Made by a program: the position numbers and the translations under genes
Source: NCEH01 sp002257205
GTDB taxonomy: Bacteria; Pseudomonadota; Alphaproteobacteria; Rhizobiales; Xanthobacteraceae
Strand: one strand, 5' to 3'
DNA length: 64,000 nucleotides
Assembly: GCF_043195105.1 (NCBI RefSeq)
Contig: NZ_JBAFWO010000011.1
The notes under the pieces: generated by a model
The model's database searches: none
What the model was told of the DNA's origin: nothing
Seen by the model: only the letters and a program-made list of their open reading frames with translations
Shown here: positions 45,335-53,378 of the stretch, one piece after another
Numbering within the stretch: position 1 is the stretch's first letter
How the letters are laid out: each line of letters starts with the position of its first letter

Positions 45335-48294
45335 GCCGCCTGTCCTCCGGCGGCCTGATCGACCGCTCGACGCCACTCGCCTTCACCTTCGACGGCAGGT
45401 CCTACACGGGCTTCGCGGGCGATACGCTCGCCTCCGCCCTGCTCGCCAATGACGTGCGGCTGGTGGGCCGCTCGTTCAAATACCACCGCCCGCGCGGCAT
45501 CTTCTCCGCCGGCTCGGAGGAGCCGAACGCGCTGGTGGAATTGCGCTCCGGCGCCCGCCGCGAGCCCAATACCCGCGCCACCATGGCGGAGCTGTACGAG
45601 GGGCTGGAGGCCACCAGCCAGAACCGCTGGCCTTCGCTCGCCTTCGATCTGCTAAGCGCGAACCAATGGTTCTCCGCCTTCCTCGGCGCGGGCTTCTACT
45701 ACAAGACTTTCATGTGGCCGGCCGCGCTGTGGGAAAAGCTCTACGAACCCGCCATCCGCCGTGCCGCTGGGCTTGGGCGGGCGGCGGAAGAGGCGGACCC
45801 GGACAGTTATGAGAAGGCGTTCGCCTTCTGTGATGTGCTGGTGATCGGCGGCGGCCCGTCCGGTCTTCTGGCCGCGCTGACGGCGGGGCGTGCCGGAGCG
45901 CGGGTGATCCTGGCGGACGAGGATACGATCCTCGGCGGCCGGCTGAACAGCGAGCGCACCGCCATCGACGATGCCGCGCCCGATACATTCCTCGCCAAGG
46001 CGCGGGCGGAACTGGCTTCGCTCCCCAAGGTCCGCGTGATGCCACGCACCACCGTGTTCGGTGTCTATGACGGCGGCACCTATGGCGCGCTGGAACGGGT
46101 GAGCGACCATCTGCCGGTGCCGGCGCCATTCCAGCCGCGCCAGCGCTATTGGAAGATCATCGCGCAGCGCGCCGTGCTGTGTGCCGGCGCCTTCGATCGG
46201 CCGATCGTGTTCGGCGGCAACGACCGGCCAGGCGTCATGTCGGCCCAGGCGCTGCGCAGCTATGCGGTGCGTTATGCGGTGGCGCCCGGCAGCAATGCCG
46301 TGGTGTTCGCCAATAATGACAATGCCTGGAGCGCCGCCTTCGACACGGCCGATGCCGGGGTGAAGGTCTCGGCCATCGTGGATGTGCGCGAGACCGTGCC
46401 GGCCGCGCTGGCGGAAGGCGCCAAGGCCCGCACTATCCGCGTCATCACCGGCGGCGAAGTGATCGCCACCTCGGGCAAGTGCCTCTCGGCCATCACGGTT
46501 CGCACCAGGGGCGGGACCGAGACCCTTCAAGCCCAGGTGCTGGGCATCTCGGGCGGGACGACGCCAAATCTCGCGCTGACAAGCTATTTCGGCGGAAGGC
46601 CGAAATATTATTCAGCGCTCGCCGCCTTCGTGCCCGACACGACCCCGCCGGGGCTCAGCGTGGCCGGAGCGGCGGCGGGACAATTTTCGCTCGCCCAATG
46701 CTTTGCCACCGGCACCGCGCAAGGCGCTGCGGCGGCACGCGATGCGGGCTTCGCGGCCACTCCGGCGCCGCTGCCCGAGACCGGCGAGACGCCGACCGCC
46801 CTGTCCGCCTTCTGGCATGTGCAGGGCTCGAAGGGCCTCGCGTTCGTGGATTTCCAGAACGACGTCTCGGCCAAGGATATCGCCATCGCCCATAAGGAAG
46901 GCTTCCGGGCGGTGGAATTGCTGAAGCGCTACACCACGCTCGGCATGGCCACCGACCAGGGCAAGTCCTCCAACATGGCGGGGCTCGCCATCATGGCCGA
47001 ATTGACCGGCCAGGGCATCGGCGAGACCGGCACCACCTTATTCCGCCCGCCCTTCACACCGGTGGCCTTGGGTGCGCTGGCCGGCCACCATCGCGAGAAG
47101 GATTTCCGCCCCACGCGGCCCACCCCCACCCACGACTGGGCGCGCAAGCAGGGTGCCGTGTTCGTGGAAACCGGCCTCTGGCTGCGCGCGCAATATTTCC
47201 CCAAACCCGGCGAAACGGATTGGCTGGAAACCGTCACCCGCGAGGTGAAGGCGGTGCGCTCGTCCGTCGGCCTGATCGATGTTTCCACCTTCGGCAAGAT
47301 CGATCTCCAGGGGAGCGATGTCGGCGCCTTTCTCGACCGGGTCTATATCAACACCTTCTCCACCCTCGCCGTGGGCAAGGCGCGTTATGGCGTGATGCTG
47401 CGCGAGGACGGCCTGGTGATGGACGATGGCACCACCGCGCGGCTCGCCGACGACCATTATGTGATGACCACCACCACGGCCAATGCCGCGAAAGTCTATC
47501 AGCACCTGGAATTCTGCCTCCAGGTGCTGTGGCCGGATCTGGACGTCCAGCTCGCCTCCATCTCCGAGCAATGGGCGCAGATCGCCATCGCCGGGCCGAA
47601 ATCCCGCGCAGTGCTGGCCAAGGTGGTGGATGCGCCGCTCGACGTTTCCACCACCGGCCTGCCCTTCATGGGCGCGGTGGAAGGCCGGGTGATGGGCGGT
47701 GTGAAGGCCCGTATCTTCCGCCTCTCCTTCTCCGGCGAACTGGGGTACGAAATCGCCGTCCCCGCTCGGCACGGCGCGGCGCTGACGCGGGCGCTGATGG
47801 CGGCCGGCGCGCCGTTCGGCATCACGCCCTATGGCATCGAGGCACTCGGCGTGATGCGCATCGAGAAGGGCCATGTCTCAGGCAACGAACTGACCGGGCA
47901 GACCTGCGCGCGCGATCTCGGCCTCGGCAAGATGGCGTCGACGAAGAAGGATTATATCGGCCGCGTCATGGCGAGGCGGCCCGCCTTCGCCGATCCCGAT
48001 CGCGCGACCTTCATCGGCTTCAAGCCGGTGGATCGCACCCAGCGGCTGCGGGCCGGCGCCCATTTCCTGCCCCTTAGCGCCGCGCCGGCAATGGAGAACG
48101 ACGAGGGCTATATGAGTTCGGTTGCCTATTCGCCCACCCTCGGCCATTGGATCGGCCTCGGCTTCCTCAAGGGGGGACGGGGGCGGATCGGCGAGAAGGT
48201 GCGCGCCTATGACCCTGTCCGCGGCGGCGACATCATGGTGGAAGTGTGCGATCCGGGCTTCGTCGATCCGGAAGGGGAGCGGCTGCGTGTCTGA
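45331..48294 (+). CDS. mgdC: N-methylglutamate dehydrogenase subunit C (sarcosine-oxidase-alpha-like)
   Basis: The protein has 987 residues from the GTG at 45331, which overlaps mgdB. Domains in order: a ferredoxin-like N-terminus (LAFTFDGRSYTGFAGDT), an NAD(H)-binding pyridine nucleotide-disulfide-type domain (CDVLVIGGGPSGLLAALTAG near 165), and from about 620 a GcvT-like folate domain (STFGKIDLQG, LSFSGELGYEIAVPARHG, GIEALGVMRIEKGHVSGNE). The folate domain captures formaldehyde as methylene-tetrahydrofolate. It overlaps mgdD by eight bases. Confidence 0.9.
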   Translation: MSRLSSGGLIDRSTPLAFTFDGRSYTGFAGDTLASALLANDVRLVGRSFKYHRPRGIFSAGSEEPNALVELRSGARREPNTRATMAELYEGLEATSQNRWPSLAFDLLSANQWFSAFLGAGFYYKTFMWPAALWEKLYEPAIRRAAGLGRAAEEADPDSYEKAFAFCDVLVIGGGPSGLLAALTAGRAGARVILADEDTILGGRLNSERTAIDDAAPDTFLAKARAELASLPKVRVMPRTTVFGVYDGGTYGALERVSDHLPVPAPFQPRQRYWKIIAQRAVLCAGAFDRPIVFGGNDRPGVMSAQALRSYAVRYAVAPGSNAVVFANNDNAWSAAFDTADAGVKVSAIVDVRETVPAALAEGAKARTIRVITGGEVIATSGKCLSAITVRTRGGTETLQAQVLGISGGTTPNLALTSYFGGRPKYYSALAAFVPDTTPPGLSVAGAAAGQFSLAQCFATGTAQGAAAARDAGFAATPAPLPETGETPTALSAFWHVQGSKGLAFVDFQNDVSAKDIAIAHKEGFRAVELLKRYTTLGMATDQGKSSNMAGLAIMAELTGQGIGETGTTLFRPPFTPVALGALAGHHREKDFRPTRPTPTHDWARKQGAVFVETGLWLRAQYFPKPGETDWLETVTREVKAVRSSVGLIDVSTFGKIDLQGSDVGAFLDRVYINTFSTLAVGKARYGVMLREDGLVMDDGTTARLADDHYVMTTTTANAAKVYQHLEFCLQVLWPDLDVQLASISEQWAQIAIAGPKSRAVLAKVVDAPLDVSTTGLPFMGAVEGRVMGGVKARIFRLSFSGELGYEIAVPARHGAALTRALMAAGAPFGITPYGIEALGVMRIEKGHVSGNELTGQTCARDLGLGKMASTKKDYIGRVMARRPAFADPDRATFIGFKPVDRTQRLRAGAHFLPLSAAPAMENDEGYMSSVAYSPTLGHWIGLGFLKGGRGRIGEKVRAYDPVRGGDIMVEVCDPGFVDPEGERLRV

Positions 48295-48901
48295 GCTTCT
48301 TGCAGAAATTCCCGCAAGCGCCTTGGTGCCCGAAGGGCATTACGGCGCGCGCACGCCCGTGCCCGGCGTCGTGGCCGCGCTGGTCGGCACGCTCGCGCTT
48401 GCCACCATGGTGGCGCGCCGGGATGCGCTCGACTCTGTGGCCGAACTTGCGCTGGAAAAACTTGGCCTGACGCTGCCGCGCGGACCGGACACCGCGTCCG
48501 CTGGCGATCTGACGCTGGTGGGCACCGGGCCGGGGCGCTTCCTGGTGGTCGGCGAGGGCATCACCGGCGCTCCGCTGCTGGAGCGTCTCGGGCATGCCTT
48601 CGGCAAAACCGCGGCGCTGACGGACCAGAGCGACGGTCAAGTGGTGATCCAGCTTTCCGGCCCGCGCACGCGCGACACGCTGGCCAAGCTGGTGCCGGTC
48701 GACCTCGACCCCAGCGTCTTTAAAGCCGGCGATGCGGCGGCGACGCTGGTGGCGCTGATCCCCGTGCTGATCTGGCAAGCGGACGCTGCCCCTATCTATC
48801 GCTTCGCGGTGCCGCGCTCCTTCGCTCCGGCATTCCTGCGGGCGCTGGTTGGAGCCGGTGCGGAATTCGGCCTCCAGCTCACGGGCACGGGGCGAGGTTG
48901 A
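48287..48901 (+). CDS. mgdD: N-methylglutamate dehydrogenase subunit D (sarcosine-oxidase-gamma-like)
   Basis: The protein has 204 residues and starts at a GTG inside the mgdC end. FLVVGEGITGAPLLERLG and QVVIQLSGPRTRDTLAKLV are typical of gamma subunits, and APIYRFAVPRSFAPAFLRAL closes the fold. It is a small GcvT-like structural subunit of the heterotetramer. Confidence 0.88.
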   Translation: MSELLAEIPASALVPEGHYGARTPVPGVVAALVGTLALATMVARRDALDSVAELALEKLGLTLPRGPDTASAGDLTLVGTGPGRFLVVGEGITGAPLLERLGHAFGKTAALTDQSDGQVVIQLSGPRTRDTLAKLVPVDLDPSVFKAGDAAATLVALIPVLIWQADAAPIYRFAVPRSFAPAFLRALVGAGAEFGLQLTGTGRG

Positions 48902-48966
48902 AGGCGGCGCGCCGCGCGCTTTCCGCTCCTCCGCCCGCAATCCCCCTTCGACGTGATGGATATTCC

Positions 48967-49836
48967 ATGACCACGCCTTCCGACCAATTCGTCCTCGCCT
49001 TTTCCTGTCCCAACCGCCCCGGCATCGTGGCGGGCGTCTCGACCTTCCTGTTCCAGCACGGCTGCAACATCCTGGAGGCCCAGCAATTCGACGACACGGA
49101 GAGCGGCCGCTTCTTCATGCGCGTCGTGTTCAACGTGGTGGAGGGTGATGCGACCCTGGCCACCATCCGCGCCCAGTTCGAGGAGGTGGCGCAGCCGCTG
49201 AACCTGCAATGGACGCTGCGCGCGCCGAACGAGAAGCGACGCGTTCTCCTGCTCGCCTCCAAGTTCGACCATTGCCTCGCGGACCTGCTCTATCGCTGGC
49301 GCATCGGCGAAATTCCCATGGAGGTGACGGGGATCATCTCCAACCATCCGCGCGAGACCTATGCGCATCTCGATTTCGACGGCATCCCGTTCCACCATCT
49401 GCCGGTGACCAAGGCGACCAAGCTGGAGCAGGAAACCGAGATCTGGAGCCTGTTCCAGTCCACCCGATCGGATCTGGCCGTGCTCGCGCGCTACATGCAG
49501 GTACTCTCCGACGGGCTTTCGGCCAAATTGTCGGGCAAGTGCATCAACATCCACCATTCCTTCCTGCCGGGTTTCAAGGGCGCCAAGCCCTATCACCAGG
49601 CCCATTCGCGCGGCGTGAAGCTGATAGGCGCCACCGCCCATTACGTAACGTCGGATCTCGACGAAGGCCCGATCATCGAGCAGGACGTGGAACGCATCAG
49701 CCACCAGGACAGCCCGGACGACCTGGTGCGCAAGGGCCGCGACATCGAGCGCCGGGTGCTGGCGCGCGCGCTCTCCTGGCACGTGCAGGACCGCGTGATT
49801 CCCAACGGACACAAGACCGTGGTCTTCCGCGACTAA
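48967..49836 (+). CDS. purU: Formyltetrahydrofolate deformylase
   Basis: The protein has 289 residues. An ACT domain occupies the first 85 residues (VLAFSCPNRPGIVAGVSTFL). The formyltransferase-like catalytic domain has Asn and His in INIHHSFLPGFKGAKPYHQA and Asp in VTSDLDEGPIIEQD. The ATG at 48967 is preferred to an ATG at 48898, which overlaps mgdD. It hydrolyses 10-formyl-THF to formate and THF. Next to mgd it can drain the C1 unit from methylamine and regenerate folate. Confidence 0.92.
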   Translation: MTTPSDQFVLAFSCPNRPGIVAGVSTFLFQHGCNILEAQQFDDTESGRFFMRVVFNVVEGDATLATIRAQFEEVAQPLNLQWTLRAPNEKRRVLLLASKFDHCLADLLYRWRIGEIPMEVTGIISNHPRETYAHLDFDGIPFHHLPVTKATKLEQETEIWSLFQSTRSDLAVLARYMQVLSDGLSAKLSGKCINIHHSFLPGFKGAKPYHQAHSRGVKLIGATAHYVTSDLDEGPIIEQDVERISHQDSPDDLVRKGRDIERRVLARALSWHVQDRVIPNGHKTVVFRD

Positions 49837-49890
49837 GCCTGCACGCGGCGCCCGGCCACCGCCCTGCCTGCCGACGCAATGAACCAGACC

Positions 49891-49936
49891 GCTCCTCCAG
49901 CGTTTATGACCTTAGGTCAAACAGCTCTGGAGGAGC
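49891..49936 (+). promoter_or_regulatory. Hairpin sequestering the ribosome binding site of the next small gene
   Basis: GCTCCTCCAG at 49891-49900 pairs exactly with CTGGAGGAGC at 49927-49936. The right arm contains the Shine-Dalgarno GGAGGAG. An inner stem GTTT/AAAC plus GACC-TTA-GGTC lies in the loop. The core palindrome GACCTTAGGTC (49908-49918) could also be an operator. Translation of the next gene should depend on opening this structure. Confidence 0.65.
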
Positions 49937-49939
49937 TTC

Positions 49940-50143
49940 ATGTCTCGCGGCACAACCCTCACCCTGGGCGCCGTCGTGCTGGTCGCGGCCCTGACGGCGG
50001 CGGTCCTGTTTTCCGGACGCGGCACGCCCGACCCGACCGAAACCGCACCGGGCAACGTGCCTGCGGTCACCGATCCCGCGCCCCCAACCACCTCGCCCGC
50101 CACGCCGCCGGGGGTCACGCCGTCCAGTCCTGTCCGGCCGTGA
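49940..50143 (+). CDS. Small membrane-anchored Pro/Thr-rich protein
   Basis: The protein has 67 residues. Residues 5-25 are a hydrophobic segment (TLTLGAVVLVAALTAAVLF). The rest (RGTPDPTETAPGNVPAVTDP and on) is a Pro/Thr/Ser-rich, apparently disordered tail. The Shine-Dalgarno GGAGGAG is strong and well spaced but lies in a hairpin. Such proteins may be single-span anchors or periplasmic peptides. No family was recognised. Confidence 0.65.
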   Translation: MSRGTTLTLGAVVLVAALTAAVLFSGRGTPDPTETAPGNVPAVTDPAPPTTSPATPPGVTPSSPVRP

Positions 50144-50160
50144 TATGCATGCAATGGCGA

Positions 50161-50201
50161 TTTATTAGATTAATTATTAGGCAATAGTCTAATTATTAGA
50201 C
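50161..50201. promoter_or_regulatory. AT-rich operator cluster upstream of atzF
   Basis: GTCTAATTATTAGAC at 50187-50201 is a perfect 15-base palindrome. Its half TAATTATTAG is repeated at 50171-50180, 19 bases earlier, and TTATTAG also occurs at 50162. It stands out in GC-rich DNA about 180 bases before atzF. It may bind the GntR-family regulator encoded at 52204-52917. Confidence 0.55.
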
Positions 50202-50379
50202 ATAAAACGAAGGCATCTAATGTGCCACTCCGCCGCTCGGCACGGCGTGCGGCACTTGCGAGCGGTTCGCTCTTCCTGTTGCCATGCGCCTTTGCGGGGG
50301 TGCGCGGCAACAGGTTGCTCGGCGCCCGGTCTGGCCCGGTTCCTGCTTATCCCGTGGCGAATGCGCTTCGGAGTTCGGC

Positions 50380-52173
50380 ATGCAAACGGTCGCCAGTCTT
50401 CTCGCCGCCCACCGCCAAGGATTGCGCTCGCCGAGCGACACCGTGCGCAGAACCTATGCGCGCATCGCCGCCCATGACGACCCGGCGATGTTCATCACCC
50501 TGCGCCCGCAGATGGATGTGCTTGCGGACGCCGCCGCGCTGGAGCGCGCCGGGGATACCAGCCTGCCGCTCTACGGCATTCCCGTCGCGGTGAAGGACAA
50601 TATCGACGTCGCCGGCCTGCCCACCACCGCCGCCTGCCCGGCCTTCGCCTATCAGCCGGCGGCCGATGCCACCGTGATCGCCCGGCTGAAGGCGGCCGGC
50701 GCGCTGATCATCGGCAAGACCAATCTTGACCAGTTCGCCACCGGCCTCGTGGGCACGCGCTCGCCCTATGGCATACCGCGCAATGCCTTCAAGGCCGATC
50801 TTGTGCCGGGTGGCTCCTCTTCTGGCTCGGCCTCGGCGGTCTCCGCCGGCATCGTGCCGCTGGCGCTGGGCACGGACACCGCCGGCTCGGGCCGGGTTCC
50901 GGCCATGCTTCAGAACATCGTCGGCGTGAAGCCGAGCCTCGGCCTCGTGCCCAATACCGGCCTCGTACCCGCCTGCCGCACGCTGGATGCCATCTCGATC
51001 TTCGCCCTTACCGTCGATGATGCCATGGCGGCACTTGAGGTGATGGCCGGCTTCGATCCTGCGGACGCTTTCTCCCGCGCCCTGCCCCTCGGGCCGATGG
51101 CCGCGCCGGCGGCTCCGCTGCTCGGCATCCTGCCAAAGGCGCAGCGCGAATTCTTCGGGGATGAAGACGCCGCCAAAGCTTACGAAGACGCGCTCGACCA
51201 GATCAAGGCCCTCGGCGCCAAGCTGGTGGAGTTCGACTATGCGCCGTTCGCCGAGACCGCGCGGCTGCTCTATGAAGGTCCCTGGGTGACCGAGCGCTGG
51301 ATCGTCGCCGAAAAGCTGCTTACCACCAATCCCGAGGCGGTGCATCCGGTGACGCGCACCATCACGGAAGCAGGCGCCAAGCCGAGCGCCGCCGATCTGT
51401 TCCGCGCCCTGTATCGGCTTCAGGAATTAAAGGCCAAGGTGAAGCCCGTGCTCGCATCGCTCGATGCCATCGTGCTGCCCACCGCGCCCACCGCCTATAC
51501 GCTGGAAGCCGTGCTGGCGGACAATATCCGCCTCAATTCGCACAACGGCACTTATACCAATTTCGTCAATCTGCTGGACATGTGCGGCACCGCCGTGCCG
51601 GCCGCCATCGCCGGAACCGGCGTGCCCTATGGCATCACGCTTCTCGCCCCCGCCGGGAACGATGCCAAGCTCGCCGCCATCGCCCGCGCCTTCGCCGCCG
51701 CCACTGCCCTGCCGCTGGGCGCGACCGGCGAAACCGCCCCGCCGCTCGCGCCGGCGCCCCCTGCGGTTGAATCGGACAGGCTCGATATCTGCGTGTTCGG
51801 CGCCCACCTTTCCGGCATGGGACTGAACGGGGAGTTGCTCGCCCTCGGCGGGCGGCTGGTGAGCGCGGTGAATACCGCCCCGCTCTATCGCATGTCGCTG
51901 CTGTCCGGCGGCGTGCCCCGGCCGGGCGTCACCCGCGTCGGCGAAGGGGGCGCATCGCTTGCGGGCGAAGTGTGGTCCCTGCCGTTCGAGGGCGTCGGCC
52001 GCCTGCTGGCACAGATCCCCGCGCCGCTTGGCCTGGGCAGCGTCATCCTGACAGACGGCACGACCGTCGCCGGCTTCCTGGCCGAGGCGGCGGGTGTTGA
52101 GGGCTGCACCGATATCACCGCCTTCGGCGGCTTCCGCGCCTATGTGGAGAGCTTGGTCGCAAAGTCCGCCTGA
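50380..52173 (+). CDS. atzF: Allophanate hydrolase (AtzF-type)
   Basis: The protein has 597 residues, the usual AtzF length. The N-terminal amidase-signature domain has Lys72 (VAVKDNID), the cis-Ser in GGSSSGSAS near 146-148 and the nucleophile Ser in DTAGSGRVPA near 170. The C-terminal domain from about 465 (RLDICVFGAHLSGMGLNGEL) is the allophanate-hydrolase C-domain. The ATG at 50380 has GGAG upstream; an ATG at 50284 is unlikely. It converts allophanate to ammonia and CO2. No urea carboxylase gene is nearby, so allophanate probably comes from AtzE. Confidence 0.92.
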   Translation: MQTVASLLAAHRQGLRSPSDTVRRTYARIAAHDDPAMFITLRPQMDVLADAAALERAGDTSLPLYGIPVAVKDNIDVAGLPTTAACPAFAYQPAADATVIARLKAAGALIIGKTNLDQFATGLVGTRSPYGIPRNAFKADLVPGGSSSGSASAVSAGIVPLALGTDTAGSGRVPAMLQNIVGVKPSLGLVPNTGLVPACRTLDAISIFALTVDDAMAALEVMAGFDPADAFSRALPLGPMAAPAAPLLGILPKAQREFFGDEDAAKAYEDALDQIKALGAKLVEFDYAPFAETARLLYEGPWVTERWIVAEKLLTTNPEAVHPVTRTITEAGAKPSAADLFRALYRLQELKAKVKPVLASLDAIVLPTAPTAYTLEAVLADNIRLNSHNGTYTNFVNLLDMCGTAVPAAIAGTGVPYGITLLAPAGNDAKLAAIARAFAAATALPLGATGETAPPLAPAPPAVESDRLDICVFGAHLSGMGLNGELLALGGRLVSAVNTAPLYRMSLLSGGVPRPGVTRVGEGGASLAGEVWSLPFEGVGRLLAQIPAPLGLGSVILTDGTTVAGFLAEAAGVEGCTDITAFGGFRAYVESLVAKSA

Positions 52174-52181
52174 TCCCGCGA

Positions 52182-52208
52182 TGTGAGGGCGCCCGGCGCG
52201 GCCTCACA
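52182..52208. terminator. Stem-loop between converging atzF and gntR
   Basis: TGTGAGG at 52182-52188 pairs with CCTCACA at 52202-52208, with GCGC pairs inside. It overlaps the stop codon of the GntR gene. It may terminate both transcripts, although there is no T-run. Confidence 0.4.
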
Positions 52209-52917
52209 CGCTTTCCGCGTAACGCTCGTAGGCGATCTCGACCGTGATGATGTGCGCGCGCATGGCATGCGCGGCTTCGGCCTTGTCGCCGCGCAGGATC
52301 GCCGTCACCACTTGGTCGTGCTCGGCATAGGACAGCGCGAGACGGCCGAGATTGCGGAACTGCGCGCGCCGGAAAGGCTGGAGCCGCGCCCGTGTCGCAA
52401 GCGTGATCTCGGCGAGATAATCATTGTGCGCCCCGCCATATAGGAAGGTGTGGAAGCGCTCGTTCAGGAAGGTGTAATTGGTCTCATCGCCCCTGCGGGT
52501 GAGGTCGGCGAGATCAGCGTGGATGGCCTGGAGCTGGCCACGCTCCGCCGGCGTCATATGGAGCGCGCACAGGCCCGCGCACAGCGCCTCCAGCTCCGCC
52601 ATCACATCGAACATGCCGCGCAGTCGCTCGAAGCTGGGCTTTGCCACCAACGCGCTGCGATGGGGCCGCGTCTCCACAAGGCCGGAGGCGGCAAGATCGC
52701 GGATGACCTCGCGCACCGGCGTGCGGGAGACGCCGTAGCGGCGCGCGATTTCCATCTCCTCCAGCGGCGTACCGGGCGCGATGCGGCCACCGACGATGTC
52801 GTCGGCGATTTGCAGGCGCAATTCCTCGGTGCGCGTGACGCCGCGCGTCTGGGCCCGGCGCCGGCGGGGCCGCGCGATGCGGGCAGCCGCCTCGGTGGAG
52901 GATGCTGGAAGGCTCAT
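52204..52917 (-). CDS. GntR-family regulator (FCD domain) of the amidase operon
   Basis: The protein has 237 residues. The winged helix is LRLQIADDIVGGRIAPGTPL with IARRYGVSRTPVREVIRDLA. The FCD effector domain spans about 100-225 with His residues that could bind metal or ligand (NERFHTFL, HDQVV, HAMRAHI). An Arg-rich stretch precedes the DNA-binding domain. It is the last gene of the leftward run that starts with the transporter, and it probably senses the substrate of AtzE or the ABC importer. Confidence 0.88.
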   Translation of the reverse strand: MSLPASSTEAAARIARPRRRRAQTRGVTRTEELRLQIADDIVGGRIAPGTPLEEMEIARRYGVSRTPVREVIRDLAASGLVETRPHRSALVAKPSFERLRGMFDVMAELEALCAGLCALHMTPAERGQLQAIHADLADLTRRGDETNYTFLNERFHTFLYGGAHNDYLAEITLATRARLQPFRRAQFRNLGRLALSYAEHDQVVTAILRGDKAEAAHAMRAHIITVEIAYERYAESV

Positions 52918-52971
52918 GACGCAACGCTACCGGATTCGCGGGACACGGGGAAAACACCTTGCCTGAAGCAC

Positions 52972-53370
52972 TCAGAATGCATCGTCGGGCGGCCGGGGAA
53001 GGCTGCTGACATGGGCCGCGACCACTTTCCACCCTTGCGGAAAACGCACCCAGCTCTGCTGCTGGCGGCCGATCTGCCCCGGTGTCGAGTCCCGCGCGAA
53101 CAGAGTGGAGGCGATGGCGAAATCCCGGCCATAGGTGGTGATGACGGTTTGGCTCAGCGCGCGCATGAGCCCGGCCGGCGCACGCGCCCGGCGAAACGCG
53201 CGGATCGCGTCCATGCCATAGAGATTCTCACCGCCGCCGTATCGGATGGTGCGGGGATCGTCAAAAAACAGATCCTCCAGCGTCGGCACGTCATTGCCCA
53301 CCAGCGCCGCCTCATAGCGCGCGAAGGCTTCCGCGACCTCGGCCACGACTTCGGGAATGTCGATCTCCAT
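52972..53370 (-). CDS. atzH: AtzH/HpxZ-like protein (DUF3225)
   Basis: The protein has 132 residues. It is an NTF2-like fold: FARYEAALVGNDVPTLEDLF, RYGGGENLYGMDAIRAFRRA, then QQQSWVRFPQGWKVVAAHVS. The family accompanies AtzE-type amidases in cyanuric acid pathways (AtzH, reported to act as a 1,3-dicarboxyurea amidase) and in oxalurate catabolism (HpxZ). The start codon of atzH lies nine bases from the atzE stop. Symbol by context. Confidence 0.82.
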   Translation of the reverse strand: MEIDIPEVVAEVAEAFARYEAALVGNDVPTLEDLFFDDPRTIRYGGGENLYGMDAIRAFRRARAPAGLMRALSQTVITTYGRDFAIASTLFARDSTPGQIGRQQQSWVRFPQGWKVVAAHVSSLPRPPDDAF

Positions 53371-53378
53371 GCGCGCTC

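Noticed and set aside
43771..48901. Heterotetrameric sarcosine oxidase (soxBDAG)
   Set aside because: Subunits are homologous, and sarcosine cannot be fully excluded. However, glycine-cleavage or serine genes are absent and mgs-gmaS are adjacent.
49891..49936. Terminator of purU
   Set aside because: The hairpin has no T-run, and its right arm is the ribosome binding site of the next gene, so a translational role is more likely.
50284..50379. Upstream start for the allophanate hydrolase
   Set aside because: The added 32 residues are Arg/Cys-rich and unlike the family; the ATG at 50380 has a good ribosome binding site.
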